Counted from the stretch's first letter, positions 8,203 to 17,328 are shown. The stretch is DNA of 40,835 nt from CAZOSF01 sp964582415 (GCA_964582415.1 CAZOSF010000012.1:1-40835), one strand, 5' to 3'. The notes: generated by a model not told the origin, from the letters alone. Numbers and translations: made by a program.

Positions 8203-9516
8203 TTAAAGGTTAAAACCGAGGTTAACGCCAATTTTTTTGGCAATCAACTTGGTGATACGTTTTTTCAGCTCAGGAATTTTCACACTTTCCAATACATTGT
8301 TTGCGAAGGCATACATCATTAGTGCGCGAGCCTCTTTTTGGCCGATACCTCTAGAGCGCAGATAAAATAGTGCATCCTCATCCAACTGACCAATGGTACA
8401 ACCATGCGAACATTTCACGTCATCTGCAAAAATTTCAAGTTGTGGCTTTGAATTGATGGTGGCTTTGTCGCTAATAAGTATGTTGTTGTTTTGCTGGAAG
8501 GCATCCAATTTCTGGGCATCCTTATCTACTAAGATTTTACCATTGAAAACCCCGGTAGATCGGTCGTCGAATATACCTTTGTAATCTTGATGGCTCTCAC
8601 AGTTTGGTGCAGTATGGTGTACCAGCGTGTTATGGTCAACATGTTGCTGGTCTTCCAGAATGGTAACCCCTTTCATGATGGAATTGCAACGTTCTCCCAG
8701 CTGATAGAAGTTCAAATTGTTACGTGTCAATTTACCGCCAAAACTGAAGGTATGCATGCTGCAAACGCTATGAAGCTCCTGTTTCACATAAGTGTTATCA
8801 ATCAAGGAAGCCTCTGGCAGGTCATTTTGAATTTTATAATAATCTACCATAGCGCGTTTCTCAACAAAAATTTCCGTTACTGAATTGGTCAGAACAGAAT
8901 TGTTGGAAAGACTTTGGTGGCGTTCGATGATTTGAACGTGTGCATTTTCCCCTACGATGATCAAATTTCTGGGCTGAAGCATTAAGGAGATTTCCGCTCC
9001 TGTGTAGAAATTTAAAATCTCAATAGGCTTATGTACTTCTTTGTTTCGAGGGATATAGATATAGGCTCCTTCTCTTGCAAAGGCTGTATTCAGGGAGGTT
9101 AATCCATCTTCTTGGGCGGCCTTGTTGAAATAGGTCTCAATGACGGGCTTGTATTTTTCCTTGCTTAAAGCGGCTGAAAGCAAACAGATGTCCATGCCGT
9201 CATGCGTGGTCTGTGACAAAAAGGAACTGTAGACCCCATCCACAAATACCACTTTATAAGTGTCTATTTCATGGAGAAAATACTTCTTAACATCCTTGAT
9301 ATCAATAGCGGCATCTTTTTTGGGAAATACACTTAAATCTTCCTTTAGTAAGGATTTTAGTGAGGTGTATTTCCATGCTTCCTGCTTTTTGGTTGGGAAA
9401 CCTTGATCCTCGAAAACCTTTATCGCATGGTTCCTCAATTCATGAATAGGGGAATCATTATCGATATAATCCTCGAAGGCTAGAAAAGATGAAACCAGTT
9501 TGTCTTTTAAACTCAT
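8203..9516 (-). CDS. sufD: SufD, scaffold complex subunit
   Basis: A 437-residue SufD, partner of SufB and SufC in the SufBC2D scaffold. The C-terminal block DDVKCSHGCTIGQLDEDALF (366-384) contains the histidine (His371) equivalent to the E. coli SufD residue proposed to help hold the nascent cluster; FYLRSRGI follows. The N-terminal segment PTKKQEAWKYT (41-51) is also typical. It starts 2 bp after sufC, so coupled translation is likely. Confidence 0.95.
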   Translation of the reverse strand: MSLKDKLVSSFLAFEDYIDNDSPIHELRNHAIKVFEDQGFPTKKQEAWKYTSLKSLLKEDLSVFPKKDAAIDIKDVKKYFLHEIDTYKVVFVDGVYSSFLSQTTHDGMDICLLSAALSKEKYKPVIETYFNKAAQEDGLTSLNTAFAREGAYIYIPRNKEVHKPIEILNFYTGAEISLMLQPRNLIIVGENAHVQIIERHQSLSNNSVLTNSVTEIFVEKRAMVDYYKIQNDLPEASLIDNTYVKQELHSVCSMHTFSFGGKLTRNNLNFYQLGERCNSIMKGVTILEDQQHVDHNTLVHHTAPNCESHQDYKGIFDDRSTGVFNGKILVDKDAQKLDAFQQNNNILISDKATINSKPQLEIFADDVKCSHGCTIGQLDEDALFYLRSRGIGQKEARALMMYAFANNVLESVKIPELKKRITKLIAKKIGVNLGFNL

Positions 9517-9518
9517 AA

Positions 9519-10271
9519 TTACGCTTTCACTTCTTCTTTAATCCAGTCGTATCCTTTTTCTTCCAGCTCGTAAGCCAGTTCTTTTGTACCCGATTTAACG
9601 ATTTTTCCATTTAAAAGTACGTGAACGTAATCGGGAACAATGTAATCAAGCAATCTTTGGTAGTGAGTAATTACGATGACAGCGTTTTCAGAGCTACGTA
9701 ACTTATTCACCCCGTTGGCAACGATTTTAAGGGCATCGATATCCAGTCCGGAATCGGTTTCATCCAAAATGGCCAATTTTGGTTCTAGCATTGCCATCTG
9801 AAAGATCTCGTTCCTTTTCTTTTCCCCTCCGGAAAAACCTTCATTCAAAGAGCGGGACAAGAATTTTCTATCAATGTCCAAAAGATCGGCTTTTTCCTTG
9901 ATTTTCTTTAGCATTTCGCCAGCGGGCATATCTTCTAATCCTTTTGCCTTCCGCGTTTCATTGATGGCTGTTTTGATAAAGTTCGTGACGGTTACCCCAG
10001 GAATCTCTACAGGATATTGAAATGAAAGGAAGATACCACGGTGGGCTCTTTCTTCAGGGTCCAATTCTTTAATGTCTTCTCCTTCCAAGAGGATGTCCCC
10101 TTCGGTAACTTCGAAGTCTTCATTTCCGGCTATAACAGAGGCGAAGGTACTTTTACCGGACCCATTAGGTCCCATAATGGCATGTACCTCTCCTGGATTG
10201 ATTTCCAGGTCGATACCTTTCAAAATATCTTTCTCTTCTACGCCTGCGTGTAAATTCTTGATCTTTAACAT
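9519..10271 (-). CDS. sufC: SufC, ABC-type ATPase of the SUF scaffold
   Basis: A 250-residue soluble ABC ATPase. Walker A GPNGSGKST (34-42), the SufC-type signature FSGGEKKRNEI (146-156), Walker B LAILDETDSGLD (166-177, with Glu171) and the switch His203 are all present. It drives shape change of SufBC2D during cluster assembly. It begins 2 bp after the inserted lipoprotein gene. Confidence 0.97.
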   Translation of the reverse strand: MLKIKNLHAGVEEKDILKGIDLEINPGEVHAIMGPNGSGKSTFASVIAGNEDFEVTEGDILLEGEDIKELDPEERAHRGIFLSFQYPVEIPGVTVTNFIKTAINETRKAKGLEDMPAGEMLKKIKEKADLLDIDRKFLSRSLNEGFSGGEKKRNEIFQMAMLEPKLAILDETDSGLDIDALKIVANGVNKLRSSENAVIVITHYQRLLDYIVPDYVHVLLNGKIVKSGTKELAYELEEKGYDWIKEEVKA

Positions 10272-10273
10272 GA

Positions 10274-10687
10274 CTAACTTTTCGATTCTTCAATTTTTAT
10301 ATCGGCTTCTGCAGGGGCATTCCCTACAGAGACAATTTCTTTAATGGTAATGATTTGCTCCCATACCTCTTGACCTCTGTCTAGGGCAGGATTTCTCTCC
10401 ACAACACCGCGAACAACTACAGGAACCATATCATATTCTTCCTTTTTAACGGGGGCAATTTTGTTGGCCAATTCTTTGGCCATTCCGTCTAAGGTAACGG
10501 CATAAATGAAATTGCTTCCCTTTAAAACAGCACCATCTTCCGAGTAGAAGTATTCACCTTGGTATACTTCATAGGTGTTTTCGGTTAGGGCAGGTTGGTC
10601 GGTGGCCTCTTTATTTTTGGAGTCATTTTTACATGCACCAAAGGTGAGTGCTAAAATTAAAAGTGATAGAAGGATGCTTTTATTCAT
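10274..10687 (-). CDS. Small lipoprotein, possible NlpE-type OB domain
   Basis: A 137-residue lipoprotein with lipobox TFGACK (Cys19) and a charged linker after it. The body (YQGEYFYSEDGAVLKGSNF, then MVPVVVRGVVERNP, WEQIITIKEI) looks like a small all-beta domain and recalls the C-terminal OB fold of NlpE/copper-stress lipoproteins; this likeness is by eye and weak. It sits between sufB and sufC with gaps of 11 and 2 bp, so it must be co-transcribed with them. Its function in relation to Fe-S assembly is not known. Confidence 0.75.
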   Translation of the reverse strand: MNKSILLSLLILALTFGACKNDSKNKEATDQPALTENTYEVYQGEYFYSEDGAVLKGSNFIYAVTLDGMAKELANKIAPVKKEEYDMVPVVVRGVVERNPALDRGQEVWEQIITIKEIVSVGNAPAEADIKIEESKS

Positions 10688-10698
10688 GATGGTTGGGT

Positions 10699-12147
10699 TT
10701 ATCCTACGGAACCTTCCAAGCTGATTTCAAGTAGCTTTTGCGCTTCAACAGCAAATTCCATAGGAAGTTTGTTGAGTACTTCCTTACTAAATCCGTTAAC
10801 GATTAGGGCGATGGCCTTTTCGGTATCGATTCCCCGTTGGTTACAATAAAATATTTGGTCTTCCCCAATTTTACTGGTAGTAGCTTCATGTTCCACCTGA
10901 GCCGTTTTGTTACTGGCTTCGATATAAGGGAAGGTATGTGCCCCGCAATTGTTACCCATCAATAGGGAATCACATTGGGAGAAGTTTCTAGCATTTTCCG
11001 CTCTAGGACTAATTTTCACCAAGCCGCGATAGCTGTTTTGGGATTTTCCAGCGGAAATACCTTTTGAAATGATGGTGCTTCTGGTATTCTTTCCAAGATG
11101 GATCATTTTGGTGCCAGTGTCTGCCTGTTGGTAGTTATTGGTAACCGCAATGGAATAAAACTCTCCAATAGAGTTGTCTCCTTTCAACACACAGCTTGGA
11201 TATTTCCAAGTAACGGCACTTCCCGTTTCTACTTGCGTCCAAGAGATTTTTGCGTTTTTCTCGCAAAGTCCGCGTTTCGTCACAAAATTGAAAACCCCTC
11301 CTTTGCCATCTTTTCCTCCTGGATACCAGTTCTGAACAGTAGAATATTTAATTTCTGCATCGTCCAAGGCGATAAGTTCTACCACAGCTGCGTGCAATTG
11401 ATTTTCATCACGTTGTGGAGCCGTACATCCTTCCAAATAACTTACATAGCTACCTTCATCGGCAATCACCAAGGTACGTTCAAACTGACCCGTTCCGGCT
11501 TGATTGATTCGGAAATAGGTGCTCAATTCCATGGGGCAACGCACCCCTTTTGGTATGTAGCAGAACGAACCGTCGCTGAATACGGCGCTGTTCAAGGCGG
11601 CATAGAAATTATCGGTTTGAGGCACTACGGTTCCCAAATACTTCTTCACCAATTCCGGATGCTCCTTTATAGCCTCCGATATTGAGCAGAAAATAATGCC
11701 TTTTTCAGCAAGGGTTTCTTTAAAAGTGGTCGCTACAGAAACGGAGTCCATCACGATGTCAACGGCAACACCTGCCAGACGTTTCTGTTCTTCCAATGAA
11801 ATTCCCAACTTGTTGAAGGTGTCCAACAATTCGGGATCTACCTCATCCAGGCTATTGTATTTGGGCTTTTTCTTGGGGGCGGAATAATAGGAAATATTTT
11901 GGAAGTCTGGCTTTTCATAAGTCACATTGGCCCAATCCGGTTCTTCCATCTTTTCCCAGATTCGATAAGCCTCCAAGCGCCATTCGGTCATCCATTCCGG
12001 TTCTTCCTTTTTGGCGGAAAGTGCACGGATGACTTCTTCATTCAAACCAACAGGGAAGGTATCCGATTCGATGTCGGTATAGAAACCATATTCGTATTCC
12101 TTGGTTTCAAGTTCTTTTTTTAAGTCGTCTTCGGTAAATTTTCCCAT
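10699..12147 (-). CDS. sufB: SufB, main scaffold subunit for Fe-S clusters
   Basis: A 482-residue SufB. GCTAPQRDENQLHAAVVELI (240-259) is the classic core motif, and SQCDSLLMGNNCGAHT (390-405) contains Cys392, the position matching the proposed cluster-binding cysteine of E. coli SufB. Length is typical. It lies 18 bp after the IscA-like gene and is followed at 11 bp by the inserted lipoprotein. Confidence 0.97.
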   Translation of the reverse strand: MGKFTEDDLKKELETKEYEYGFYTDIESDTFPVGLNEEVIRALSAKKEEPEWMTEWRLEAYRIWEKMEEPDWANVTYEKPDFQNISYYSAPKKKPKYNSLDEVDPELLDTFNKLGISLEEQKRLAGVAVDIVMDSVSVATTFKETLAEKGIIFCSISEAIKEHPELVKKYLGTVVPQTDNFYAALNSAVFSDGSFCYIPKGVRCPMELSTYFRINQAGTGQFERTLVIADEGSYVSYLEGCTAPQRDENQLHAAVVELIALDDAEIKYSTVQNWYPGGKDGKGGVFNFVTKRGLCEKNAKISWTQVETGSAVTWKYPSCVLKGDNSIGEFYSIAVTNNYQQADTGTKMIHLGKNTRSTIISKGISAGKSQNSYRGLVKISPRAENARNFSQCDSLLMGNNCGAHTFPYIEASNKTAQVEHEATTSKIGEDQIFYCNQRGIDTEKAIALIVNGFSKEVLNKLPMEFAVEAQKLLEISLEGSVG

Positions 12148-12165
12148 CGCTCTAATTTGCCATTT

Positions 12166-12495
12166 TTAAAGTGAAAAACTCTCACCACAGCCACAGGTTC
12201 TATTGGCATTGGGGTTGTTGAAAACAAACCCTTTACCATTTAACCCGCCACTATATTCTAACGTGGTCCCCACCAAATAGAGGAAACTCTTTTTGTCGAC
12301 CACGATTTTGATTAGGTTATCTTCAAATACTTTATCTTCGGAGCCAGTCTCCTTGTCGAATTTCAATTCATAAGACAATCCGGAGCAGCCTCCGCTCTTC
12401 ACGCCCACCCGAACAAAGTCGGATTCAGGCACAAAGCCTTCTTCTCGCATCAGTTGCGAGATTTTTTCACGAGCCGATTCACTTACTTTGATCAT
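12166..12495 (-). CDS. A-type Fe-S carrier protein (IscA/SufA family)
   Basis: A 109-residue HesB/IscA family protein with the three invariant cysteines: SGGCSG (Cys37) and CGCG (Cys101, Cys103). It receives clusters from the SUF scaffold and passes them to target proteins. It is the first gene of the leftward SUF operon, with a candidate promoter about 30 bp upstream. Its place beside sufB makes SufA the likely functional name. Confidence 0.95.
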   Translation of the reverse strand: MIKVSESAREKISQLMREEGFVPESDFVRVGVKSGGCSGLSYELKFDKETGSEDKVFEDNLIKIVVDKKSFLYLVGTTLEYSGGLNGKGFVFNNPNANRTCGCGESFSL

Positions 12496-12515
12496 CTATA
12501 TAGATTTGTTCTAAA

Positions 12516-12530
12516 TTGCATGCAAATATA
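12516..12530 (-). promoter_or_regulatory. Candidate SUF operon promoter with overlapping palindrome
   Basis: On the minus strand, TATATTTG (12523-12530) matches the TANNTTTG -7 element and would start transcription about 20 nt before the IscA-like ATG. The perfect palindrome TTGCATGCAA (12516-12525) overlaps its end and the expected start site, a good place for a repressor. No -33 TTTG is evident. No rrf2/iscR-type gene is present in the window. Confidence 0.5.
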
Positions 12531-12624
12531 CTGCAAATCCCTCTGGTAACCATAGGAATGGAGAATTTAAACATTATGGTGGAATAGATTTAAGTAATAA
12601 TTAACAAGCCTTCGAAAGCACCTT

Positions 12625-13692
12625 CTATGGACGGAAATCGGGATCGTTAATAAAACTAGGGTCGGAAAGGCTCAACAAGAAGGCCTTAAGGTCGGCTTTT
12701 TCTTCTGGAGTTAAATGAACACCGCCTTCTCCCACTTTTTTCATAAGCGGGTCTATGGTTTCCGAATATACAAGTCCTTCACTGTAGTGGTTGATCACTT
12801 CATCTAGGGTTGCAAATCGCCCATCATGCATGTAGGGAGCGGTATAAGCAAGATTTCTTAAGGAAGGGGTTTTGAACAGACCTTCATCCCTTGGGTCTCC
12901 GGTGGTAAGGAAAAGCCCTTTATCATCAAAAAATTCATCGAGCCCGTTGTTATGGAAAATATTGTCGGTCCATAATTGGTTCAACTCACTGGCACCATGA
13001 CAATGGAAGCAGTCCCCTTTATTTTCATCCATAAAAATATTGAAGCCATTTTGTTCGGATTGAGTAAGCTCCACTTCACCGCGCAAATAGCGATCGAATT
13101 TAGAATTAGCAGAAATAAAGGTGCGCATGAATTGAGCAATGGCTTTGGAAACCTTCACCGAGTCGATGGTTTGGGTGCCAAAGGCCGCTTCAAATAGGGC
13201 AGGATATTGAGGGTGGTTTTGTAAGGCTGCTACCGCGTTAGGCCAGGTATTGGCCATCTCAATAGGGTTGGTCACTGGCTCGAAAATCTGATCTTCCAGA
13301 GAACCTGCGCGACCGTCCCAGAAGAACTTTTCCCCAAAGTTCCATGCCATGTTAAATAATGGCATCGAATTGCGAGTACCTATAGAGCCATCGATTCCTA
13401 CGCTAAATTGGTTAGGATCGGTAAAAGCATTTTGAGGGCGATGACAGCTGGCACAGGCTTGGGTATTATTGGCCGAAAGAATGGGGTCGAAGAACAACCG
13501 TTTTCCTAGGGCAATGCCTTCTACGGTAAGCGGATTGTCGTCAGGAATTACCGGGGGAAGGATATTCTCCTCGAACAAAGGAGGTACATCCAAAGATACC
13601 GGTGTAGCGGTGTACCCTGTCTCATCGTCACTGTTTTTACAGGATACAAGACTTAGAAAGAGTACACAGATCGCTACAATACGGTATTTCAT
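12625..13692 (-). CDS. Diheme cytochrome c peroxidase/MauG-family lipoprotein (MbnH-like)
   Basis: A 355-residue lipoprotein (lipobox LVSCK, Cys18) with two c-heme sites: CASCH (80-84) and CFHCH (228-232). The family landmarks GIALGKRLFFDP (59-70), FWDGRAGSLEDQ (124-135) and APYMHDGRFATL (285-296) are all there. MauG-family enzymes use two hemes to reach a high-valent state and oxidise either H2O2 or residues of a partner protein. Because the gene directly follows an MbnP gene (13 bp), the best-supported reading is an MbnH-type enzyme acting on MbnP; a plain peroxide-scavenging role is the alternative. It is the last gene of its operon. Confidence 0.88.
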   Translation of the reverse strand: MKYRIVAICVLFLSLVSCKNSDDETGYTATPVSLDVPPLFEENILPPVIPDDNPLTVEGIALGKRLFFDPILSANNTQACASCHRPQNAFTDPNQFSVGIDGSIGTRNSMPLFNMAWNFGEKFFWDGRAGSLEDQIFEPVTNPIEMANTWPNAVAALQNHPQYPALFEAAFGTQTIDSVKVSKAIAQFMRTFISANSKFDRYLRGEVELTQSEQNGFNIFMDENKGDCFHCHGASELNQLWTDNIFHNNGLDEFFDDKGLFLTTGDPRDEGLFKTPSLRNLAYTAPYMHDGRFATLDEVINHYSEGLVYSETIDPLMKKVGEGGVHLTPEEKADLKAFLLSLSDPSFINDPDFRP

Positions 13693-13705
13693 TTTATTCT
13701 ATTTT

Positions 13706-14476
13706 TTAGTTTCCTAGACTGAAGACACCACCAGCACCATTTTCACTCATCATGATTTGAGCATCATAATTTGGCATTAGCATGGTATACAATTGTGTTA
13801 GGTCCCAAGTGTTTGGATTTTTAAACCATTCGGCAACGTTCATTGCAATTTCGATTTCGGTGCCTTCTTGAATCGCAATTTGACCTAAAGATACTTGAAA
13901 TGAAGTATCCGTCAAAAGAATCGGATTCATCATTGGGTCTGCAGCCCGAATGGCATGGTATTGGAAATTCGTCTCCCCAATGATGCCTTCAGCAGTGTAC
14001 TTTCCTTCCATTCGCATGTAGTGGTAGCCACCGCCTAGCATTAATGGAACGTTCCATCCACCATCGGCAGAGTTTAAGTCGGCATAGTTCTGATCGTTGT
14101 CTTCGTCATCAAAACCAAAGGTAAAACGTACTTGATATGAGCCTTCAGGAACCATTACGTCAGGGCTGAAAGTTAATCCAGTACCATTTCGGGCATCGAT
14201 CAGATTGTAATCTCCAGCAGTATAAACAGTTCCATCGGAAGCGACAAATTCGATGTCAGAAATAAGGTACACTAATTTAGATAGGGTCAATACCTCCCCA
14301 TGTTCATTGGTGTACTCGGTAATATCGTAATCAGCGTTGGAAATGGGTTGGCCATCCCAATTTTGAGTGAAGGAGAAGGCAACGGAGACTTCCTGTGGAG
14401 TATTTCCGTTGTCATCGTCATCTTTACATCCAATCAATAGTAGAGGTAGGGCAAATAGAATTGCGATTTTTTTCAT
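13706..14476 (-). CDS. MbnP family copper-binding-type lipoprotein
   Basis: A 256-residue lipoprotein (lipobox LIGCKDDDD, Cys17). It matches the MbnP family by VSVAFSFTQNWDGQPI near 30-45, LSKLVYLISDIEF (65-77), the GGYHYMRMEGKY block (149-160) with a nearby Trp141, and a second histidine in FQYHAIR (His174). In studied MbnP proteins a tryptophan is converted to kynurenine by the partner MbnH, creating a copper site. Trp141 beside the GYHYM block is the residue I would propose here; Trp217 and Trp224 are other options. Its product is expected on the outer membrane or in the periplasm. Confidence 0.85.
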   Translation of the reverse strand: MKKIAILFALPLLLIGCKDDDDNGNTPQEVSVAFSFTQNWDGQPISNADYDITEYTNEHGEVLTLSKLVYLISDIEFVASDGTVYTAGDYNLIDARNGTGLTFSPDVMVPEGSYQVRFTFGFDDEDNDQNYADLNSADGGWNVPLMLGGGYHYMRMEGKYTAEGIIGETNFQYHAIRAADPMMNPILLTDTSFQVSLGQIAIQEGTEIEIAMNVAEWFKNPNTWDLTQLYTMLMPNYDAQIMMSENGAGGVFSLGN

Positions 14477-14496
14477 GATAGCAAATTAGGTTGTAT

Positions 14497-15912
14497 TTAT
14501 TTCAGTTTATAGATCATAAGATCTTTAATTCCATTGTTATTGGCAATGTCCCCATCGGTACTTTCCGTATTCCCCACGATGATTACAGAACCATCCATGG
14601 TTTTGGCAGCACCTTCCGAGAAATCCAAATTGGTGCCTCCAATGTTTTTCTCCATCAAGAGGGTTCCGTTTTGGTCGACAAGAACGAACCATGCGTCATT
14701 TTGTCCTTTATTACCAGTAGCATCCCCATTTGAACTACGAGAGGATCCTGTGATTAAGAAAGTGCCATCTCCCATGGAAATAATTTCTTTGGCAGAATCG
14801 AATTCACTACCGCCAAAGTTCTTTTCCCAAAGGAGGTTCCCGTCAGGGGAAATTTTGATTAGCCACATGTCGGCATTGCCATTGTTCTGGGAAACGTCCT
14901 GGTCCGAACTTCGTGTATCACCTACTAGGAGGTAGTTTCCGTCCCCACTGGGGATAATGGAATAGGCTACATCGATTTCTTGTCCGCCATAGGATTTGGT
15001 CCACAAGAGGTCACCATCGGCACTCAATTTAATCGCCCAAAAATCATAACTTCCTTTGGAATCGGAAATATCAAAGTCTTCGCTTTCAGAAGAGCCAACC
15101 ATAATAAAACCATCATCGGCAGTCTGGACAACATCATAGCTACGGTCGTTATTGGAACCCCCATGATATCTTTTCCAGAAGAAATCTCCTGCCGCATCCA
15201 TCTTGATGCCCCAATATTCTCCCACACCATGTAGGTTGCCATCCCCTCCACGATTTTCATTTCCTTGACCACCACTTGCGGTGACATCGAAATAGCCGGA
15301 GGTGAAAATGTGCCCTTCCTTGGTTTCAATAACGGCATTTGCTTGGTCGCTTCCTGGATAACCAAAATTTTGGCACCACACTTCGTTCCCAGCGCCATCA
15401 ATTTTCAAAATCCAATAATCATGAAAGCCACCATTGCTTCCTGGAAAACAATTATCACTTCTACTATATCCTGAAATCACGTACCCTCCATCGCTGGTTT
15501 TGTCGATATCTGAAGCTAACTCGTCTTCAATACCTCCATACACCTTACTCCAGAGCACATTTCCATCTTTATCCAACTTCATCACCCAATAATCGCTATC
15601 GGTAGTACTTTTAATACCTGCCAAATCACCATCGGCGCTGTAGGTAGACCCAACAACCACATAGTTACCGTCATTGGCCTCTACCACTGCGGTAGCTTGG
15701 TCGATGCCAGAACCCCCAAAAGTCTTGAGCCAAAGGAGTTCTCCGGTGAAGTTGGTTTGGGAATTTCCATCATCGTTTGTGGTATCGTCGGTGTTGGAAG
15801 TATCATCTGTTGGATTGGAATTTCCGTCATCCTTGCTACAGGAAACCACCAAAAACAGGCCAAGAAATCCAAGTAGCAAAAAGTTTCGAAAGAGGGTTTT
15901 GTTTTTAATCAT
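14497..15912 (-). CDS. Beta-propeller repeat lipoprotein
   Basis: A 471-residue lipoprotein (lipobox LVVSCSKDD, Cys25) with a low-complexity Asp/Asn/Thr linker at about 26-55. The rest consists of about seven repeats of roughly 55 residues, each with the pattern LLW-K-GG---D-A, then DGGYVVVGST-S-DGD, then D-W-IKLD. These form a predicted beta-propeller. No catalytic motif is seen, so a binding or display role is likely. It lies 9 bp after the choice-of-anchor B gene and 20 bp before the MbnP gene, so the four genes appear to form one transcript. Confidence 0.85.
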   Translation of the reverse strand: MIKNKTLFRNFLLLGFLGLFLVVSCSKDDGNSNPTDDTSNTDDTTNDDGNSQTNFTGELLWLKTFGGSGIDQATAVVEANDGNYVVVGSTYSADGDLAGIKSTTDSDYWVMKLDKDGNVLWSKVYGGIEDELASDIDKTSDGGYVISGYSRSDNCFPGSNGGFHDYWILKIDGAGNEVWCQNFGYPGSDQANAVIETKEGHIFTSGYFDVTASGGQGNENRGGDGNLHGVGEYWGIKMDAAGDFFWKRYHGGSNNDRSYDVVQTADDGFIMVGSSESEDFDISDSKGSYDFWAIKLSADGDLLWTKSYGGQEIDVAYSIIPSGDGNYLLVGDTRSSDQDVSQNNGNADMWLIKISPDGNLLWEKNFGGSEFDSAKEIISMGDGTFLITGSSRSSNGDATGNKGQNDAWFVLVDQNGTLLMEKNIGGTNLDFSEGAAKTMDGSVIIVGNTESTDGDIANNNGIKDLMIYKLK

Positions 15913-15921
15913 AACTAAAAT

Positions 15922-17328
15922 TTAGTCCACCATCAATCGCTGGGTAGTTGTACCGTTTACGGTCACCAGGTACATGCCTGATTTGAGTTGCGAAATATTG
16001 ATGGTTTCGATTTGGGTATTATTGAAATCGCGCTGGAAAACCTGCTGGCCCAACATATTGTGTATGGTTACCTGGTTGATTGGCGTTTGTTCAGAGCGCA
16101 GGTTAAACGTATCGCTTGCTGGATTTGGAGAAAAGGTAAAGCCATCGATGGCTGACTCCCCGATTCCTAAATTCGATTCACGAACCAAGGTAAATCCTCC
16201 TCCACCAGAGATAACAATATTGCCACTTTCAAAATAGGGATAGATACTCCAAACCCCATTAAAGTTTACGTTGTTGTTGGCTGGGTAGGTGTCGAAATAT
16301 CCAATTTCCGACATATTTTCATTGGCAATATCACTGATGTCGATAACACGCATTCCTCCAGAATAATTGGCTAGATAGAAAGTGTTTCCTTTTACGTATC
16401 CATTATGATCGATGGAGGAAATGTTTCCAAAGTAGTCGAAAAACCAAGAGGCATTGTCTAGATCCATAACATTTCCAACTACGGTACGGGTACTAAAACC
16501 CCAATCGGACTCATCCAGTTCATCCCCGATCAAAATGTAGTTACGATCCTCCGTCAACCAAGCTTGGTGCGTATAAGAGGTGCTGCCATAATTGATGGTA
16601 GATAATAATTGTGGGTTATTTTTATTGGTAACGTCTACAATCACTAGCTGATCTTCATTGCTTCCAAAGAAAATTTCATCACCTGTGTGGTCTGTGTCCG
16701 GACCATCGTACACAATGATTTGTGCATCGTGCGTATAGCCACTTCCACTATAACCACCTGCAGCCGTTGGATTCAAAGGATTTGATATATCAATAAAATG
16801 AGGCCCCCCATTAAAAGTTGAGGTTCCGATAGCGTAGGCATATCCTGTTTCCTCATTGATAGCAATGTTGTGGCAATGTCCAAATTCACCATAATGCGCA
16901 TCCTCGGTGAAAGTCACTGGGGGATTTGGAACGTCACGTAGACGGGTAAGGTCGAATACTTGCATCCCATGACCATTTGCTTCACTTACTACAAAAGCAT
17001 AATTGTTATATACTTTAATGTCCCGCCAAATGCTTGGGGAAGTGTGGGTTGGTAATTTACCTAAGTAAACGGCATTGGCAGGATCGGAAATATCGATAAA
17101 CGCTGTTCCGTTATCAAGACCTACCAAAGCATATTCTTTTCCATCCTGAGGGTCGGTCCATCCCCAAGAGTCATTACCTTCAGTCGCTCCCATTTGAGCT
17201 GGGTAGATTTTCGACATTAAGTCGTATCCATTACAGGGAAAACCATTGGCAGAACCTCCGGCACATGGAGTTTGGGCAAAAACCAAACCACTGGTTAAAA
17301 GCATTGCAAGTGCTGTAATTTTTTTCAT
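15922..17328 (-). CDS. Choice-of-anchor B protein with T9SS sorting domain
   Basis: A 468-residue secreted protein. I chose ATG 17328, which gives a clean signal peptide (MKKITALAMLLTSGLVFAQ); upstream in-frame codons from 17358 would place extra charged residues before it. The mature N-terminus TPCAGGSANGFPCNGYDL has the paired cysteines typical of the family, followed by LVIVD-type propeller strands (FIDISDPANAVYLGKL, HFIDISNPLNP, LVIVDVTNKNNP). The C-terminus, from FTFSPNPASDTFNLRSE to MYLVTVNGTTTQRLMVD, is a T9SS type A sorting domain. It is a shorter paralogue of the next gene upstream and probably opens the operon with the propeller, MbnP and MbnH-like genes. Confidence 0.9.
   Translation of the reverse strand: MKKITALAMLLTSGLVFAQTPCAGGSANGFPCNGYDLMSKIYPAQMGATEGNDSWGWTDPQDGKEYALVGLDNGTAFIDISDPANAVYLGKLPTHTSPSIWRDIKVYNNYAFVVSEANGHGMQVFDLTRLRDVPNPPVTFTEDAHYGEFGHCHNIAINEETGYAYAIGTSTFNGGPHFIDISNPLNPTAAGGYSGSGYTHDAQIIVYDGPDTDHTGDEIFFGSNEDQLVIVDVTNKNNPQLLSTINYGSTSYTHQAWLTEDRNYILIGDELDESDWGFSTRTVVGNVMDLDNASWFFDYFGNISSIDHNGYVKGNTFYLANYSGGMRVIDISDIANENMSEIGYFDTYPANNNVNFNGVWSIYPYFESGNIVISGGGGFTLVRESNLGIGESAIDGFTFSPNPASDTFNLRSEQTPINQVTIHNMLGQQVFQRDFNNTQIETINISQLKSGMYLVTVNGTTTQRLMVD

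Noticed and set aside
14497..15912. Repeat-rich region as a DNA-level tandem repeat
   Set aside because: The repetition is at protein level (propeller blades) with strongly diverged nucleotides; it is explained by the coding sequence.
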